This document shows, one piece after another, positions 35,076-49,727 of a DNA stretch of 64,000 nucleotides. The stretch comes from Hyaloperonospora brassicae (Eukaryota; Oomycota; Peronosporomycetes; Peronosporales; Peronosporaceae). The DNA is taken from contig CANTFL010001479.1 in assembly GCA_947650285.1 (NCBI GenBank), positions 122,090 to 186,089 of the forward strand. The letters are read 5' to 3'. The notes under the pieces are model-generated. The model had not been told where the DNA came from and ran no database searches. It worked only from the letters and a program-made list of their open reading frames with translations. Positions within the stretch are counted from its first letter, which is position 1; every line of letters starts with the position of its first letter. The translations under genes were made by a program, and so were the position numbers.

Positions 35076-35757
35076 ACGCTTCGGCTATGGCTCCACCCAC
35101 TGCAATAGAAATTCCCCCGTACACTTCTAATGTAAACCCAAATTGAGTACCATCGTTGTTATGGGTCCAGCAATGGAATAAATCCCAAAATACACAAACA
35201 AAAGCCCGCAACCAGCGGCAGCCGTTGTCGCAGCCCCAGCGGCACACTCGACGTGGTCTCGAACAGCCTCGAAAGAACTCTATCGTTTATCGCCACGCAC
35301 TTAACTTCTGTAGCCACGACTCTCACTCCTTCTCCAACCTAACCATTGCCTCCATCGACTATGAGTCCCACTGCGATGTCCGTGGAATACTTTAGACCGA
35401 CGCCTGATGATTGGTGGACGATCTGTGGAGACAGAGGAAGGGACGAACGAGGAAAGAGAGAAACGGGAGCGATTCCGATTAATGCACCGTGAGACAATCG
35501 ACGTTACGGCATGAACGTGTAGCGATTGTTGAGCGTGTGCAAGGACAGTGACTTGATCAGGCTAACAACATATTGGGACTGCAGTTCGTTTAAAAAGCGG
35601 AGTGTCCTACTTATCTTAAAAGCGTTTCTATAAAAGTTTAAAATGAATATGGTATTTTTGTAACATTTTTCGGCATATATTAAATAAGGTTAATGGATAG
35701 TCTAACCGTCCAAACAATTGTTTTTAGTGAACACCTATGTTTTTTTCAATTTCCCGT

Positions 35758-36457
35758 CCACGGATCCCTACTTCACTCCGACTCAATTACAACACACTCG
35801 TACATATCATCGTCAACGGTCGTATAGAAAAAACGAAAAATGGTCCGTTGACGCTTACAAAGCAGCCTATTAGTGTTATATATTATTCTACTGTTGGTCC
35901 GCGTATCTTCTACCTATTATTATAAGCTCATGAGGTTTATGTACTGATTAAATGTGTATTTCTCGTCTCGACTTTATAAATTTACCTTTGTTGGAATGAG
36001 ACAGCGCCGTGATCAAGTACGCATACAATGCTATGTACGATTATTAGGACACAAATAGAGGCAGCCTGATACGACGTATAGAAAAGCAAAATATGGTTGA
36101 CAATATTGTGAGAATGTAATCATGAAACTCTAGAAAGTGGTAAATCGGATGCTTGCAGATACAAGGAAGATCACGTGCTATAAAATTACGCTATTTTAAT
36201 GCAATATTTTGGTCATACAGAAACGAAGATGCTACTAATGGTTGTGTCGGTGCTATTACGGATATTGTGGTTTGTGAGCTGTGAACAAAGGCGCATTATA
36301 CAAATCTACAATGGATAATTACTGCGCAAAAACGTAGCAGATTGGTCTCGTTTCAGCATGGGGTATAAAATATTGATAAATTTTAATATACACGTCCGTA
36401 AAAAGTTGACATTTCATGCACAGAGTATCATGTTGGAAAATATCGTTTCTGACAGGT
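35758..36457. other. AT-rich interval, no gene recognised
   Basis: 700 bp between MULE-3 and the next LTR. Only short frames, no domain. Confidence 0.45.
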
Positions 36458-36735
36458 TTTTGAAATGTACGAAGCTTGGTGACCAAAACTGAGATGGATG
36501 CTGGTGGGGTCCACTCGGAAGACCGGAGAAGACACTTAGGCAGTATATGGAAGATTGGAAAATGATTGATTATCCGAGTTCATCTGCCTACGCCTTGAAT
36601 TTCATGTGACGTATATATCAGTCGGAGCTTCTAATCATCCTACTCGTCTAATCGTTCTTGCTTGATTACCTATGTAAAAACTATCACGTAGCAAATACAC
36701 CTTAGAGTTCAAGTTTGCACGGTAATCTTTAATAC
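36458..36735 (-). repeat. 3' LTR of Copia-1
   Basis: Direct repeat of 41073-41333. Confidence 0.85.
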
Positions 36736-36741
36736 GCTTCC

Positions 36742-39700
36742 TCAAATCAATCTCGCATGGATGCCGAGAGCTGTCGTCAAGTTCTTGTGACGCGGTCCTG
36801 AAAGTCCCTTGGTCGTGATGTCCACCAACATCACAGAACTGTCGCAATACTTGAGATTCACTTCATCGCACTTTACCTGATCACATATGTGGCGCTTATT
36901 GATGTAGAAATTCTTGGCGCGGCCGTGGTTCACCGGATTCTTCGTCATCTTGATGAACGACTGGTTGTCTTCACGGATGACTAGGTCCGGTCCTGACTTG
37001 GTTGCGGCCGCTAAAATCTCGCATAGCAGGCGATAGGTCCACTTGCCTTCCTGGATGGCCAGACTCAGTGACATGTACTCCGCTTCGTTCGTCGATAGCG
37101 ACACACTTGACTGCTTCTTGATTTCCCAACTCATAGAAGCACCCATTAGCATTATATTGTACCCGAAGTCGACTTGCGATCAGCATGGCCGCCGGCCAGT
37201 CCGCGTGCTAGTAGACACGAAAGTCAATCTTGTCGCTTGGCTGGAAGAAGAGTCCATGCGACTGGGCCCCTTGCAAGTAACGAAAGATGCGATTCACCGC
37301 CGTCCAATATGCTTGCTGCGGAACCTCCATGAAGCGTGAGACGTACCTTGAAGCATACGCAATATTCGAGAGCGTAGTAGTTATCAAGTGCATCAAAGCT
37401 TTCACAGTATTGAGGGATACCGGTACAATCCGAACTTAAGCGTAGTTTTTACGGGATATTTCTTACGTCGGTAATTACCTCAGGGATGATTAGACGCGTA
37501 GGATGATTGGACGCGTGTAAATCAGGTTGATTAGATGAACCATGTGGATGCAGTCTAGGGTAGGCAGAATCAGGACCTATGAATCAATCACTTTCGAATC
37601 CTCCCTCAAGTGAGCAAGTGTTCTCCGCTTCGTTCTCTCCGGTCTCTCCGCTTCGGTTTCTCTTTGCCTTCCGCTCAAGTATCAACACACAGCTTCACGA
37701 AAAGGAACGTCAATCTTGACCGCTTCACTTATTGCGACAAGCCGAATGCTCAAATCGACCGGAATTGTTGTGGCCTTGCACTCATACATGCCGGGACGCT
37801 TAAGGATGTCCCTACATATCGTCGCTGGCACATCGTCACGCTTCTATCCAAGTTGTCGACTAATTTAATGCCCAGTAAAAAAGTACACTAGCCACTGTCG
37901 TTCATCTCCTAGCGCTTCTTGGGATCTGCCTTTGTGTGCGCAATCAACTCTAGCGAGCTGCCGGTCACCAGCACTTCATCCACATAAACCAGCACGAGCA
38001 CGCAGTGAACATCGACCACCTTGATGTAGATATACAGGTCGAACGCCGACACTTCGGAGCCGATGAAGCTGACAATCTCGTCGAAAGTCTCGTTCCACAC
38101 ACGCGAAGATTTCTTAAGGCCGTTGATCGCCTTCACCTACTCCAAACAGCTGAAGTCGCCGTCCATCTCGACGCCTTCTAGTACCACGCAGTACAACTTC
38201 TCCTTCAGTACACCTTAGTGAAAATCTGTCACCACGTCAAATTGTTCCAGTGGCCAATAAAAGTGCTTGGTGATCGCGATCACCATCGCAGTGTCACGTA
38301 CTTCACTACGGGCGAGACGTCTCCGTGAAGTCGAAGCCGTATTTCTGCTTGAAGCCCTTGGCAACAAGGAGAGCACTGCATACATATATAGACTCATTTG
38401 CTTGCGCTTGATATTCAACACCCACTTGGTGCCGATCTCGCCTTGACCTCTTGGCAATTATGCCGCACGAAAATTCTCCACGAAGATGCATCGACTTGTA
38501 ATCCGGCTTCACAGCACTTCGCCAGTGAATTCGATCAGGATCATTCATTGCGTCATGGAAAGTCGCAGGTTCTGCGAGAACCGTTGCTTCCACTGAGTTT
38601 GCACTTGCACGCCAAATTATTGAAGGCGTCGAGTCGTCATCTTGATCGTAGACACCCGCATCGGCTTCGTCATCAGACATCGTTTCGTGAGTAATTGATC
38701 GTCGTTTCTGGTGGACGTTTGAGGCGTGATCCGGCGCACTTGCTTGTTCTAACCCAGATTAATGGAGAGCTGAACGTGGCATGCCTGTGCTTGATTCACT
38801 CTTATGCTTGCCAATCTTCTTGTAGCTGGTCTGAACTGCGTCGTCATCGTTGATCGCCAGGAGGTCGAGGTCCAACTCCGCATTTTCATCGTCCTCAATA
38901 GATCGGTCCATCGAAAAGTCAAAAGTCGATTCGTCGAAGGTGATACGACGACTTTTACCACTTGGCCCGCCTCAATTCCATACACTCAGTAAGTCTTTGA
39001 CTCTTCTTCGTAGACCATAAATATCCGTGGACGAGCCTTCAGGTCGCACTTAAGTCGCTTTCCCTTGGTGTAGCGATGTACGCTTGACATCCAAACACGC
39101 GCATGTGCTTGACACTGGGTTTCGACTTGTACACGATCTCGAACGGAGTCTTGCGGTCGAACTTGGGTGACGGCAGGTAATTCTTGATGTAGATATTCGT
39201 CATTTCCTCTTCCGACCAGAAAGACTTTTTTTAACTTTGCATGATGTAACAGATTGCGTCCAATCGTGACGATGGTCCGTTTCGCGAATTCTGTGGTGCT
39301 GTTGGTCTGGTGTGCATACGGCATTGTGACCGCTGCTCGATACCTTGGTCTTCGTAGAAGGTATTGATCGAGTTAGTCGCAAACTCATGCGCTCCATAAT
39401 GCCAAACGAACTTGATCTTCTTGCCGAACTTCTTTTGGGTCTTTCGAATGTAGTTCTCGATGCATTCTTCACTCTCAGACTTGAACCGCAGACATAAGCC
39501 CTTCCTTCGCTGGGTTTGTCAACCACAAGCAGCAAATTTTTGCAGCCGACGGTTGAGACTTGTTCCATTGACCCGCAGATGTCAAAGTCTAGCAACTCAA
39601 ACAAACCGTAGTGACGCTTGTCACGATTGATTGGATATGGTTTTTTAGACTATATTCCCTTGCTGGCAACCGCGACATTCACTTGGCCCAGTCGAGTTGA

Positions 39701-41060
39701 AAGGTGCCTAGTCTTCTCTGATCATGCCGGTGATTACCATCTTGCGCAGAACATCGAGGGGTGCGTGAACAATGCGCGCGTGCAATTCAATGGCTCCATT
39801 GCGTGTCGCTGCATTCCCCGATCGTTGGGGAGTCCGCAGCCATTAAAGTCCATCGACGAGATCTGCTGTTGCCACGACTTGCGTGATATTCTTGGCCGTT
39901 ATTTGCATCTTGGACACATCGAACACGACTTGGAACCTTCCACCCTTGTTGATCTGCGGCACCAAAAGCAGATTCATGCTCATACTTGGCACGAAACGTG
40001 CGTCCTTGATCTTGATGTCGCGTACGTCGCCCATGGACAGAATCGCCCGTTCCATGATGAATCGCACACCCTTGATCGCAGTCTTGCTGCCATCAGCCAC
40101 CGATAGTTCGCCTTCCTCTTGCTCATTGAGGCTTGTAAACTTGGCCCAATCGTTGCGGATGTGACGCGTCGCACCGCTGTCGACCGCCCACATCCCTGAC
40201 ATATTCTTGACCGTTGAACTGACAGCCTTAAGCGAAATTACAAACGCAACTCGATCGTCGTAGTTGATGTTGGCTCGCCCTTGAATATTGTTGGGCTTGC
40301 GTTTACGAGCACCGTTTGAGCCTTGTCGACCCCCTCCTAAATTTTTTGCTTATGCATGGTCCAGTACCGCTCCGCTGTGTGCCCCAATTTTTCGCAGTAC
40401 GTACACTGGCAAGGTTTACGTTCAGCACTGAACGCCTTCGACGCGCCATCAATCTTCATCGATGTCGTTTAGTCACCTTGCCTCTTGATTGCTCATTCGT
40501 GAGCACTATCACGACGTCTCGCAATCGCAGTTCCGCGCTGCTCATCTCCAAGTCAAACACGACATTCTTGTAGCTCTTGAAGAGGCTGCGCAATAATTAG
40601 ATGCCACGTCCTTGTCCTCTATCTTGGCGCCGATGCTGCTTAGCTTCGCGCTGATGTTAAGGACTTCATTGTAATGATACGTGACATTGCCTCCTTCCTT
40701 CATCTCCATGCTATACAGCTGGCGCTTAAAGTAGATGCTTCCAGCTTTCTGCGACCTGCAGTACAGCGTCTTTAAACGCGCCCACGCGACCCACACCTCC
40801 TCACAATCACCGAAGATGGCATGATAGTTGACGTCCATATGAAGCAACAGCAATCCGAAAGCGATGTAGCTCGCCTTGACGTAGTCGTCCATGGGGCGAG
40901 GGTCCGCAAAACTCGGCGACGTCTCCTGGTTCACCACGTGCCACGTCGACTAAGTCACGAACATTCCACGGTTGTAGTGGCTCCATGTCGCGTGGATGTC
41001 TCCGTCAAACTTGTTGATGTAGATCTTTGTGGTGGCATCTTTGACAGGTACATCGAGCTT
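36742..41060 (-). pseudogene. Copia-1 gag-pol, broken
   Basis: In minus-strand order: gag (from 41060; [19 protein letters not shown]; then 40937-40542 with [17 protein letters not shown]); a knuckle CTYCEKLGHTAERYW near 40380 that lacks the last Cys; protease WAVDSGATRHI near 40190; integrase near 39320-38990 (TNSTTEFAKRTIVTIGR); reverse transcriptase near 38680-37910; RNase H at 37152-36742 (SVSLSTNEAEYMSLSLAIQE, then NPVNHGRAKNFYINKRHICD). The reverse transcriptase motif reads YVDE in place of YVDD. Frameshifts and stops separate the domains. Confidence 0.9.
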
Positions 41061-41072
41061 GGGCTAATAATA

Positions 41073-41333
41073 TGTTGATATGTGTGAAGATTTATGACGA
41101 AAATTGGGAAAGGTGCTGGGAAGTCCACTCGGAAGACCGGAGAAGACACTTGGCCAGTAGATGGAAGATTGGAAAATGATTGATTATCGGAGTTTCACTG
41201 CCTACGCCCTGATTTAAATGCTACATTTAAATCATCCTTCTCGTCTAATCATTCTTGCTTAATTACCAATGTAAAAACTATCCCGTAAAAACTATATCAT
41301 AGAATTCAAGATTATTCCATGACCTTTAATACA
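41073..41333 (-). repeat. 5' LTR of Copia-1
   Basis: Direct repeat of 36458-36735. In element orientation it reads TGTATTAAAG at the start and ATATCAACA at the end. Confidence 0.85.
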
Positions 41334-41479
41334 AGCCATGGAAATTCGAGAGGGGATTGCAAGATCATTTGAAAATAATGCGACGTGAGTAAATCTAATT
41401 ACCACTACCACAAATGTACAAAATCCCAACAACTAGAACTACACTTATATCAAATATAAACATTAAACAAATAGTAATC

Positions 41480-44400
41480 ACCACATTCTACTTAACTGCA
41501 ACATGGAATAAGAAACTTCTGGATTTCTAACGAGTCTTTCTATGCAATAGACAACTGTCACACAATGACCGCGAACGCTCGATTGCTAACGGTTCTGTTG
41601 TGATTAAGTGCGCCCGATATGGTAGAAGGCAAACTGATTGTTATATTGAACGTCATCACCATGTCACGACCATACCTTTTACTTTCACACTACTACCTAG
41701 TGCTCGTAACCAATAGTGGTTTTAAGCATGACGGGTTGCAGTGCTCCAAGAGTTGCACCTACCCATGGGCCACATCGATTCAAGAGTCGCGTCACTTCAA
41801 CACTACTTCCCGGAAAGACTTCATTCTATCGACACTAACATACATAATTTGCGTAGTCGCGAAGCAGTGCATGTCTTGGTAATTGAGACAGCCTGCATCA
41901 TTTTAGACTCGCAAAGCCCACCTTAATCACACCCTTCTTTATGTAATCCTTCACAAATTTCGTCGCACCGCGCTGTGCTTCTCTCTTCCTAAGCTATCTT
42001 CGTCGGTGATCTGCTCAATCGCGGCCTGGGTATCGACATGCAGCATGACTGGGGCTTCCACTCGAATCCCAACCTCACCAATCATATCCCAAATCACAAG
42101 TAGCTCACTTGTCACCAGCGAACCCGCAAAAAACTCCGCTTTTATCGTAGATAGAGGCACGCTTGCTTGTTTCTTGCATACCCACCCTAAAGTCATTCCA
42201 TTTATTCAAAGCACATCATTACTGATAGACTTGCGATACTTGCGATTCGCTGTATCGTCGGCATCTCTGTATGCCTTTCAGAACACCCTGCCGCCCTTGA
42301 AATGATCGTCTTCATCCTTCATCCATAGCAATAACTGTTTCGTCTCTTTCAAATACTTCAAGATACGCTTGGCCCAGCGCCAATCGCACTCGCGTGGCGC
42401 ATGCACTCGTCAGGTAGCTCGATGCACAGCAAACGCTATGTATGGTCTCGTACAGCGTGCGAGCCATAGAAGACTTCCAACCAGCGACTGAAACGTGGCT
42501 ATAGTAGATTTATCGATAGTCCCACCACTTCCTCCAGGTAAAACAATACCTTCGTCTTCGCCGTCTTGATCATCTCCAATAAGTTCTAATACTAAGTTTG
42601 AAAAGTCAATTCATGACGTATTAAGTAGCTCTCGTATTCACTGCTCTTGATCAAATTTGTATCCATTCGCGGTGTCGTAAGTCACCTCCATTCCCAGAAA
42701 CGCCGTCAAAAATCCAATTTCCTTCACCTCTAGCACTTGCATGTCATCAAAGAATCTGTCAACTACGGAAGTGTTCGTCCCGGTCACCACAAGGTCATTC
42801 ACATACGCACCGACTAATGCAGTCTCGGAATTTGTTCTTTCGAAGTATATACAGCTGCCTGTATATCACTGCGGGAATTACAAGCCCACGAGTGCCTTGT
42901 GAAGAAGCTCGACCCACAGCCTTCCAGCTTGCTTTAGGCCATACAGACTCCTTTTCAATCGCAATACTACCTTGCTTCCATCAACTTAGTATGACACTTG
43001 TCCCTTGTTCCCTTCCATTACCATACCTGGAGGAAGGTGCAAAAAGATCTCCAGGTCGTCTTTCTTTTCAGCCTTCACGTATGCATTGATAAAATCGCCG
43101 TGCGCGCTGGGATTTGCCATACTCTTGCTAGCGCCAAAACTAATTTCGCCGTCGTCATGTCCATCACTGGACTGAAAGTCATCGTATAATCAATTACATG
43201 CAGATTTCACGTTGCCACAGGCTACCAGCCTCGCATTATATCGTTCCAGTGTGCCGTCGACGTGGCGATTGGTTTTGTACACCCATTCTGAGTATAGCAA
43301 TTTTTGTACAGAAGGTTCGGCACGACATCCCAGGTACCATTTGACTCAATCGATTCGATCGGTGCAGCCATTGCTTACTTCCAATCGGCTGAGCGTGGTG
43401 ACTGCATTGCCTCTCGATAGTTCTCAGGGTATGTTATCACTGAGATCATGGAAACGGAAACGTGCTTTGTGCCCATGTTCCTCGTGAACATCCGTTCAGA
43501 CGAAATATTTGTCCGCTCAACTGCCTCAGTTGTATCAACGGTGCCGCCCACACGGCGGCTTATCTCTCCTGATACATTCCCTCGACTACCGCGCTTTTCC
43601 CTCCCTTTCCCACTGCGGTGCGGATCTTTCTACCCAGCAGTGTGGTCGCCATTCGATTTAGCGGCATACAGCTGCTCCTTCCGCTTTTCATCCTCCAAAT
43701 TAAATTGTACGATTTTCGGGTCCTATCGTCAAAGTTCGTCCTGAAAAGGCGATTTCCATCTCCATCCAGCGTTTTAATGTTTTTAAGTGCTGCGTTGAGA
43801 CCGCCATCCGGTCATGCGGTATCAAATTTTGCAATTCTTTGTATCATCGTGTTTCCCAACGATTAAACCGAATTCCACCGGAGGTTTCCAAGATGTCTTT
43901 AGAGGGTTGCGATAGACGGTGAGCCGGCTTTCAAATACGAATCTGTAGGAAATACTAAGAATTGCACCTGTCAACACCTCAAGTGGGGACATCCGTTCCG
44001 GGGTTTCATTGCTTGGACAGCGATTTAGAGCGTAAGTGTAGTACTGGACAGTATTTACCTAGAAGTACAAGGCACGCCATTGTCAAAAATCATGCATCTA
44101 GCCGTGTTGAGTACAGTGCAATGCATTTTCTCTGCTTTCTTACTTGAATTCTGGTTGTTGACTTCACCCACTTGACGTAACACTCCCGTAGACTTGCAGA
44201 ACAGGTCAACACACTAGTACTCGGCACCTCCGTCAGTTCGTGACACGTGTACCTTGCATCTGAACATCTTCTCGAAATGAACCAAGAAATGTTTGAACAT
44301 ATGTGCAGTCTGATCTTTGGTCTTGGCCGCTAACGCTCGGCTGTATTTGGATGCGTCATCGACAAAATTTACCATATAGCGGTTATTGTTTCTGTCATAA

Positions 44401-46822
44401 AGAGTCATCGTTCTCTCAAGATTGCTACAAATAACGACTCCGATACGGTCAACAGATGAGTTTTGCTCCGTGTCTTGTTAGATTGGGCGTTATTCGACTG
44501 TTTACCCTGTTTACAGGTGATGCAATTCGGACGGCTTCGATTAATAACTCAATCCCCGATAAAGATGCGTCGGTCATTTTATCGACGGTATCGAATGCGA
44601 GGTGACCCAATCGTTTATGCAAATCCAACAGTATACACTTGATGTTTCCATCTCCCTCAGCCTTTCGGTCGTTTGATCGCACGGATACATACACGACATC
44701 ACTTCTGACTGTCGGTGTGGAAGGGGACTTCACATGTATCGTCAAGACATTCTTGCTTTTGACGACTTCAAACACCCTTAATCAACCGCTATCTCCCTCA
44801 AGGTAGCGTTGCTCGTTATCGTATGACAAAACAACACTCCTTTTATCCAATTCGAAATTTGATAGTAAACTGTGCGCCATGCATTCTGCAAAGTACACAT
44901 TGCAGACTTTGACTTGACGTTGCTTTCCATCGACACGCACCAGCATGTTGACACTCCCTACCTAACTACCTTAATTGTATGACTGTCAGCAACTTCGCAC
45001 GAATCGTCACAATCTCTTGCATACTCAATAATTTCTATTCCCATGATTAGAGTACGGCTTGCTTCACTGTCTATAATCCACATATGCTTTGAAGACACGT
45101 CGCCATTCGGTACGCTCAGTGAAAAAGTTGCGGGTAAAGAACCAGCCCTTTTCTTGTATTCTCGCTTGATGTGTCCAATCTCGTTGCATTGGTAGCAACG
45201 CTTTTGGTTATTCGGTAACACCACGTTCGTTATCGTCCTGACGTCACCACGACCGTAACTTTGACTATTTATCTAGATTCTCCTTCCATTGTCCAAATTT
45301 GACAAGGTCTCAAAAGTGCTCGCGAAATCAGCTAGCTCCCATGCTTGTCTCAGATGATCTTCACGAAGCCTATCCAGACGAGTATACATTGCTCTCCTTG
45401 TCTCTGGCGTCGCCCCCTCGCAGATGTATTGTAGCAAAAATCTATTGGGGCAATTTCTGCTCCCGCTACTGCAATCAGGTAATTGTACTGATGGACTCAT
45501 GTCCTATTGACAGGCTTTCTAGATTGCATCAATCGCGTTGCTTGGTCGATGCTAATTTACTTCATGTATACCTCAAGCATATTGTTCATCATATGTGCCA
45601 CGGTGCACACTTCTGCCGACCAGCCGGTCTTCATTCTATCGAAGTATTTATTCGCCGGGCCATCCAGGCACCGGTTCAATGTCCTCAACTTGAACTCTTC
45701 TAACCAATCACCTCCACTAAAAAATTGTGCCGCAACCAGTTTTCACAAGAATTGCAGGTCTCCATTTTTTGAAACCCGATCCTAGACCCGGATATTCTTC
45801 CTTGCCCGTGAAGCGCTCGATAGGCAACTTCATGTCCTTGACAATTGGGAATTTGTGGCCGTAGTTATGATATGGAAGAAGCGCATGTTCAGCCGCCGGA
45901 CCCAGAATTGGTGGAAAAATTGTTCCGGGGCCCGACCCTGTAGTGGCGGCGCCATGAATAGTGATGAGAGCTTTGTGGTGCAATCCCTATCGCTCCTTAA
46001 ACCGAATCCACTCTTGCTATGCATTCATTGGCTGCCAGAAACCGATGTAATACGCTTCCTCCACTTTCCATGTGGGCGTTGGACTCGTCGGTAGGATGCT
46101 TGGTACAATCTTTTCGTTTTCGCGCCAAGCAGCGAATCAAACTTCTGATGAGGCCTTCCAATCTATCTAATCGATCGCTTCCTTCTTCAAAGGATCCAAT
46201 CTCGATCCTTCGAGCAGATAACGCGCCTTCGCTTGCTCCTGCGCTGACTCAAGTCGTGGTCGGGTCAGCAGCGCTTGTTGCAGCTCTGGCAGCATGGGTG
46301 TCTTGTGAAGTCATTGGCTCATAACCTGCTGTGATTAGGTGCAGCTGATATGGTTGAAGGAGAACTGAGTGTTATATTGAACATTATCATCATGTCACGA
46401 CCATACCTGTTACTTAACCACTACTACCTAGTGCTCGTGCCCAATAGTGATTTCATGCAGGACCAGCCGCAGTGCTCCAAGAGTCGCGTCATTTCAGCAG
46501 AGTCTACATTCAATAGACCACTGCATCACAACGGTCGCGAACGCTCCATTTTTACCAACGTTCGTTCACTTATCAATTGCGCCAACGCGCTGATGTGCCC
46601 ACTCGCAGTGAGCACATTTCGCGCGAGCCCTGTCCTCGTCACACGAAATCGACTAGCTCGTGGTCGCGGGGACCCCGTTAAGACCCCGTAACTTTCGCGA
46701 TCAGTGGCAGGAGCAGGTCAGTTTTCACTATTGATGACGGTTGTGCAGTTTAACGCTTGCGTGCTAAGTCCTTGTGTATAGATTGCAGTGCGAGGAGTAT
46801 GACTGACAGGCAGGTAACAAGT
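41480..46822 (-). repeat. Left arm of a 5.34-kb inverted duplication (Copia-2 copy, minus orientation)
   Basis: Reverse complement of 49405-54747. Every open frame in one arm has a partner in the other at coordinates that sum to 96227, so there is no net insertion or deletion. I noticed about ten base differences. The arm ends beyond the element's LTR-like repeats on both sides. Confidence 0.97.
42010..45990 (-). pseudogene. Copia-2 gag-pol in the left arm, broken
   Basis: Minus-strand mirror of the copy at 50244-54276, with the same stops. Knuckle RCYQCNEIGHIKREY at 45224-44958, integrase LHKRLGHLAFDTVDKM near 44640 and RTDGGAEY at 44214, RNase H QASVPLSTIKAEFFAGSL near 42160. Confidence 0.9.
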
Positions 46823-49404
46823 GGATGACTGATATATATTGTGCGCATTCGTAACACTTCGTGAGCAGTGGTGGCAACAAGTCACTTCTTACAGTAAATG
46901 GAGATTGTGTCATTTACCCATTGCGCACGTTTGTGATTTGCGGTGTCTCAAGGCAGCATGAATCTTTGTTATTATAATTAATCGTACCTTTAATGAGAAA
47001 GTAATCTTTTACGGACTCGTGTGGACTTGCTTTGTTCTCCTAATTGGTTTGATTATAATAACCGCAACATAATACGTTGCAGCATGGCAACACTGGAAAG
47101 GGCCAGCAGCAACTGAAAATTGTCGAATATATGTACAAAATTTATATAAAGACGTTGTCGAACCAGAATGTCATTATGTATCCGATAGATGAGATGTATT
47201 TGGATCTATGTACAATACACTACACCTTAGAAATTTATAATTAAAATGCATCCTGTTGCGTGGTACCGTATGGATTGGTGCTGGGCGTCGCGGTACTTGT
47301 CGTGGCTTGTGGCATTTGAATAAAAGAACTCAACATATATCAAGTCAGTTGGCTGTGCAACAAATGTTTCGTTTCTCTCGTCGCCCGAACTCGCATGGCG
47401 GCGGCAGGTTTACCTGTTGTGCCACGCTTGCGAGCACGACTGGCACTTGTACGTAGCTCCAGGTTTTGTATCCCTTGAGCCAGCAATATGTATTTTGTGC
47501 CGTCGCCCAGCCTGCTTATAGTACGGGGGTGGTCATAATAAATACAACAGGGGGTTGTGCTGACAACAATTTTAATCGTCCTCTCTACGAAGCATATCTT
47601 AAAAGGTTTTAACAGGGTACGACGGGCAAGTAGCTGTATTTACGTGGGATTAATAGTATACAATACGGTAACGATGTAGCGGCAAGGAAATCCCATTTGA
47701 GTAAGTTTGCATATGAACAATATAGCTGCAACGCTTTAGTCTCCGCACGCTTATATCATGCGTATACTTGCTTTAAGGCGAACCATACCCCATGACCACA
47801 TCGTAACACTTCATGATTGACCGTAGCCTACCGTTCATTCGTTAAAATCGACCGCGCGAGAGGATTATCTGTAAGGTCTTGGGGTGTGCATTTCTTGACT
47901 TGATCTTGGCGCATACGAAACTTGTTTATAGCCGCCTTCGTCAAGAAGTTTATTGCCTCCATAAACGTTGCATTACAAATACTATTAACGAGAATCGTAT
48001 TGTTGTCACTTTTAAAAAAATATAGTGCGCCATCCAAAAAGTAGACATGGTGTCATAGGTGGCATGTATTTATCTTAAGGGATGTATTTAGTTCACCTGT
48101 ATGTGTTGCCACTAATTATTTTACTTGGAATCGGACTTGCTTCATGATCACCAGCATGCATCGGTATATTAGCAAAGACAGTCCAGTGAATTGGTTTGAT
48201 GTCTTCACTATACGTAGTCACATCGTCTCCGATAAAATTGATCGAATTGCCGTGAGGGTCTCGTTATAGTTAACCTCTGTCTCTGTAAACAGAAATTCCC
48301 ACACCGCATTCTCGAATTCGCACCAGATCAGCCAAAGTTGCGTTTGGCATAACGCGATAGATGTAACATGTAGAAATAACTTTGAACGCTGAAATCCGTA
48401 CTTATCTAAATTAGTTTCTCGGCTTCTGAATTTTTCCACGATCACAAATAAAAGCGACATTAACAAAAAATTGCTTTAGCGTTAATACATAGAATAGAAC
48501 ACCACAAAATATTGTCCTTGTTGAACCCTCGAACAAATGCAGATGTAAGCTCGACGTTTTGTCCATTTCCATCTCGCCAAATTAGAAAAAGTATCACGCC
48601 ATTATACTTTTCGTGACGGGAATGAGTGCCGTCAAAGCTAACCACCGGAATTTTTGAAGGATGGCTGTCGACGGCAACTCCGAATGCCACAAAAATTATT
48701 GTGTTTTACGGAAATTGCCACAAAGCTATTTGGATTGAATCGATTTACCTCCACCAAGTGTGGGGCAAGACGGGAGAGATGATTTCCATTCTCCTGTCAC
48801 GTCGTTAACCACCAAACCTTTGGCCCAATGTATCTTGTTCTGATACTGCTGCAGATTAGTGCCACCACGAGCCCTTACTAGCGCCACATGGATATACGCT
48901 TGATGCCCTTACCACCTCAAATTGCGGCATCGAAAGTTGGAAGCAGTTGAATTTTCCGTGCTGATAATACGCGATAGCCATGTACACATCGGATTGGCTG
49001 TCAATAAACGTAATAACGTGATACTCGGGAGATTTACCCATCCAGTATCACTTTGTCACACTTACATTTCACGTGCATTTTTTTTGTCGGCGTATATATG
49101 TCTTTCTTCTGCCACTACTTTTCTCTACCTTGCACTATCGATTTTAATCAAAACATTTACTTATATGAACGCAGTACAGCAACGCCGAATGGTAATGTTA
49201 GCTTATACGTCAGTTCAGTAGCGACGTGATTGACGCCCAATACAATCACCGCAGTTTCTAGAGACTAAAAGACGTTACGCTTCGCTTAAATTGTCAACCT
49301 TACCTATATAAAAATAGTATGACGAAGTAAACCATGTAAGCCCATAATGTTCTTGGACTAGTAGTGAATTCCATCCATTTTGGAATCATTTAGTACAATT
49401 ATAT
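46823..49404. other. Spacer between the inverted arms
   Basis: 2582 bp of single-copy-looking DNA. The left 1 kb (46823-47824) shows no coding signal. A Mutator transposase fragment lies at 47825-49041 on the minus strand. The rest is AT-rich. Confidence 0.8.
47825..49041 (-). pseudogene. Mutator-like transposase fragment, same family as MULE-1
   Basis: Minus-strand pieces match the MULE-1 protein: SPEYHVITFIDSQSDVYMAI (49041-48856), PVVSFDGTHSRHEKYNGVIL (48690-48460), then 48466-48218 and the C-terminal part 48037-47828 with KFRMRQDQVKKCTPQDLTDN, equal to the CMRQDQFEQWPAQKLT segment of MULE-1. Stops and frameshifts. I did not find its inverted ends. Confidence 0.85.
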
Positions 49405-49727
49405 ACTTGTTATCTGCCTGTCAGTCATACTCCTCGCACTGCAATCTATACACAAGGACTTAGCACGCAAGCGTTAAACTGCACAACCGTCATCAATAGT
49501 GAAAACTGACCTGCTCCTGCCACTGATCGCGAAAGTTACGGGGTCTTAACGGGGTCCCCGCGACCACGAGCTAGTCGATTTCGTGTGACGAGGACAGGGC
49601 TCGCGCGAAATGTGCTCACTGCGAGTGGTCACATCAGCGCGTTGGCGCAATTGATAAGTGAACGAACGTTGGTAAAAATGGAGCGTTCGCGACCGTTGTG
49701 ATGCAGTGGTCTATTGAATGTAGACTC

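Larger units (their letters stand above)
36458..41333 (-). mobile_element. Copia-type LTR retrotransposon, dead (Copia-1)
   Basis: Direct repeats of about 270 bp at 36458-36735 and 41073-41333 are the LTRs. They share TCCACTCGGAAGACCGGAGA and TGGAAGATTGGAAAATGATT but have diverged with many differences. Internal frames on the minus strand follow the Copia order gag, protease, integrase, reverse transcriptase, RNase H. No matching target duplication is visible. The LTR divergence and many stops point to an old insertion. Confidence 0.92.

Noticed and set aside
41619..46691. Many matching open frames of 60-134 codons on the plus strand, mirrored at 49629-54608
   Set aside because: They lie antisense to the Copia-2 gag-pol remains; the matching pairs reflect the inverted duplication, not a gene family.
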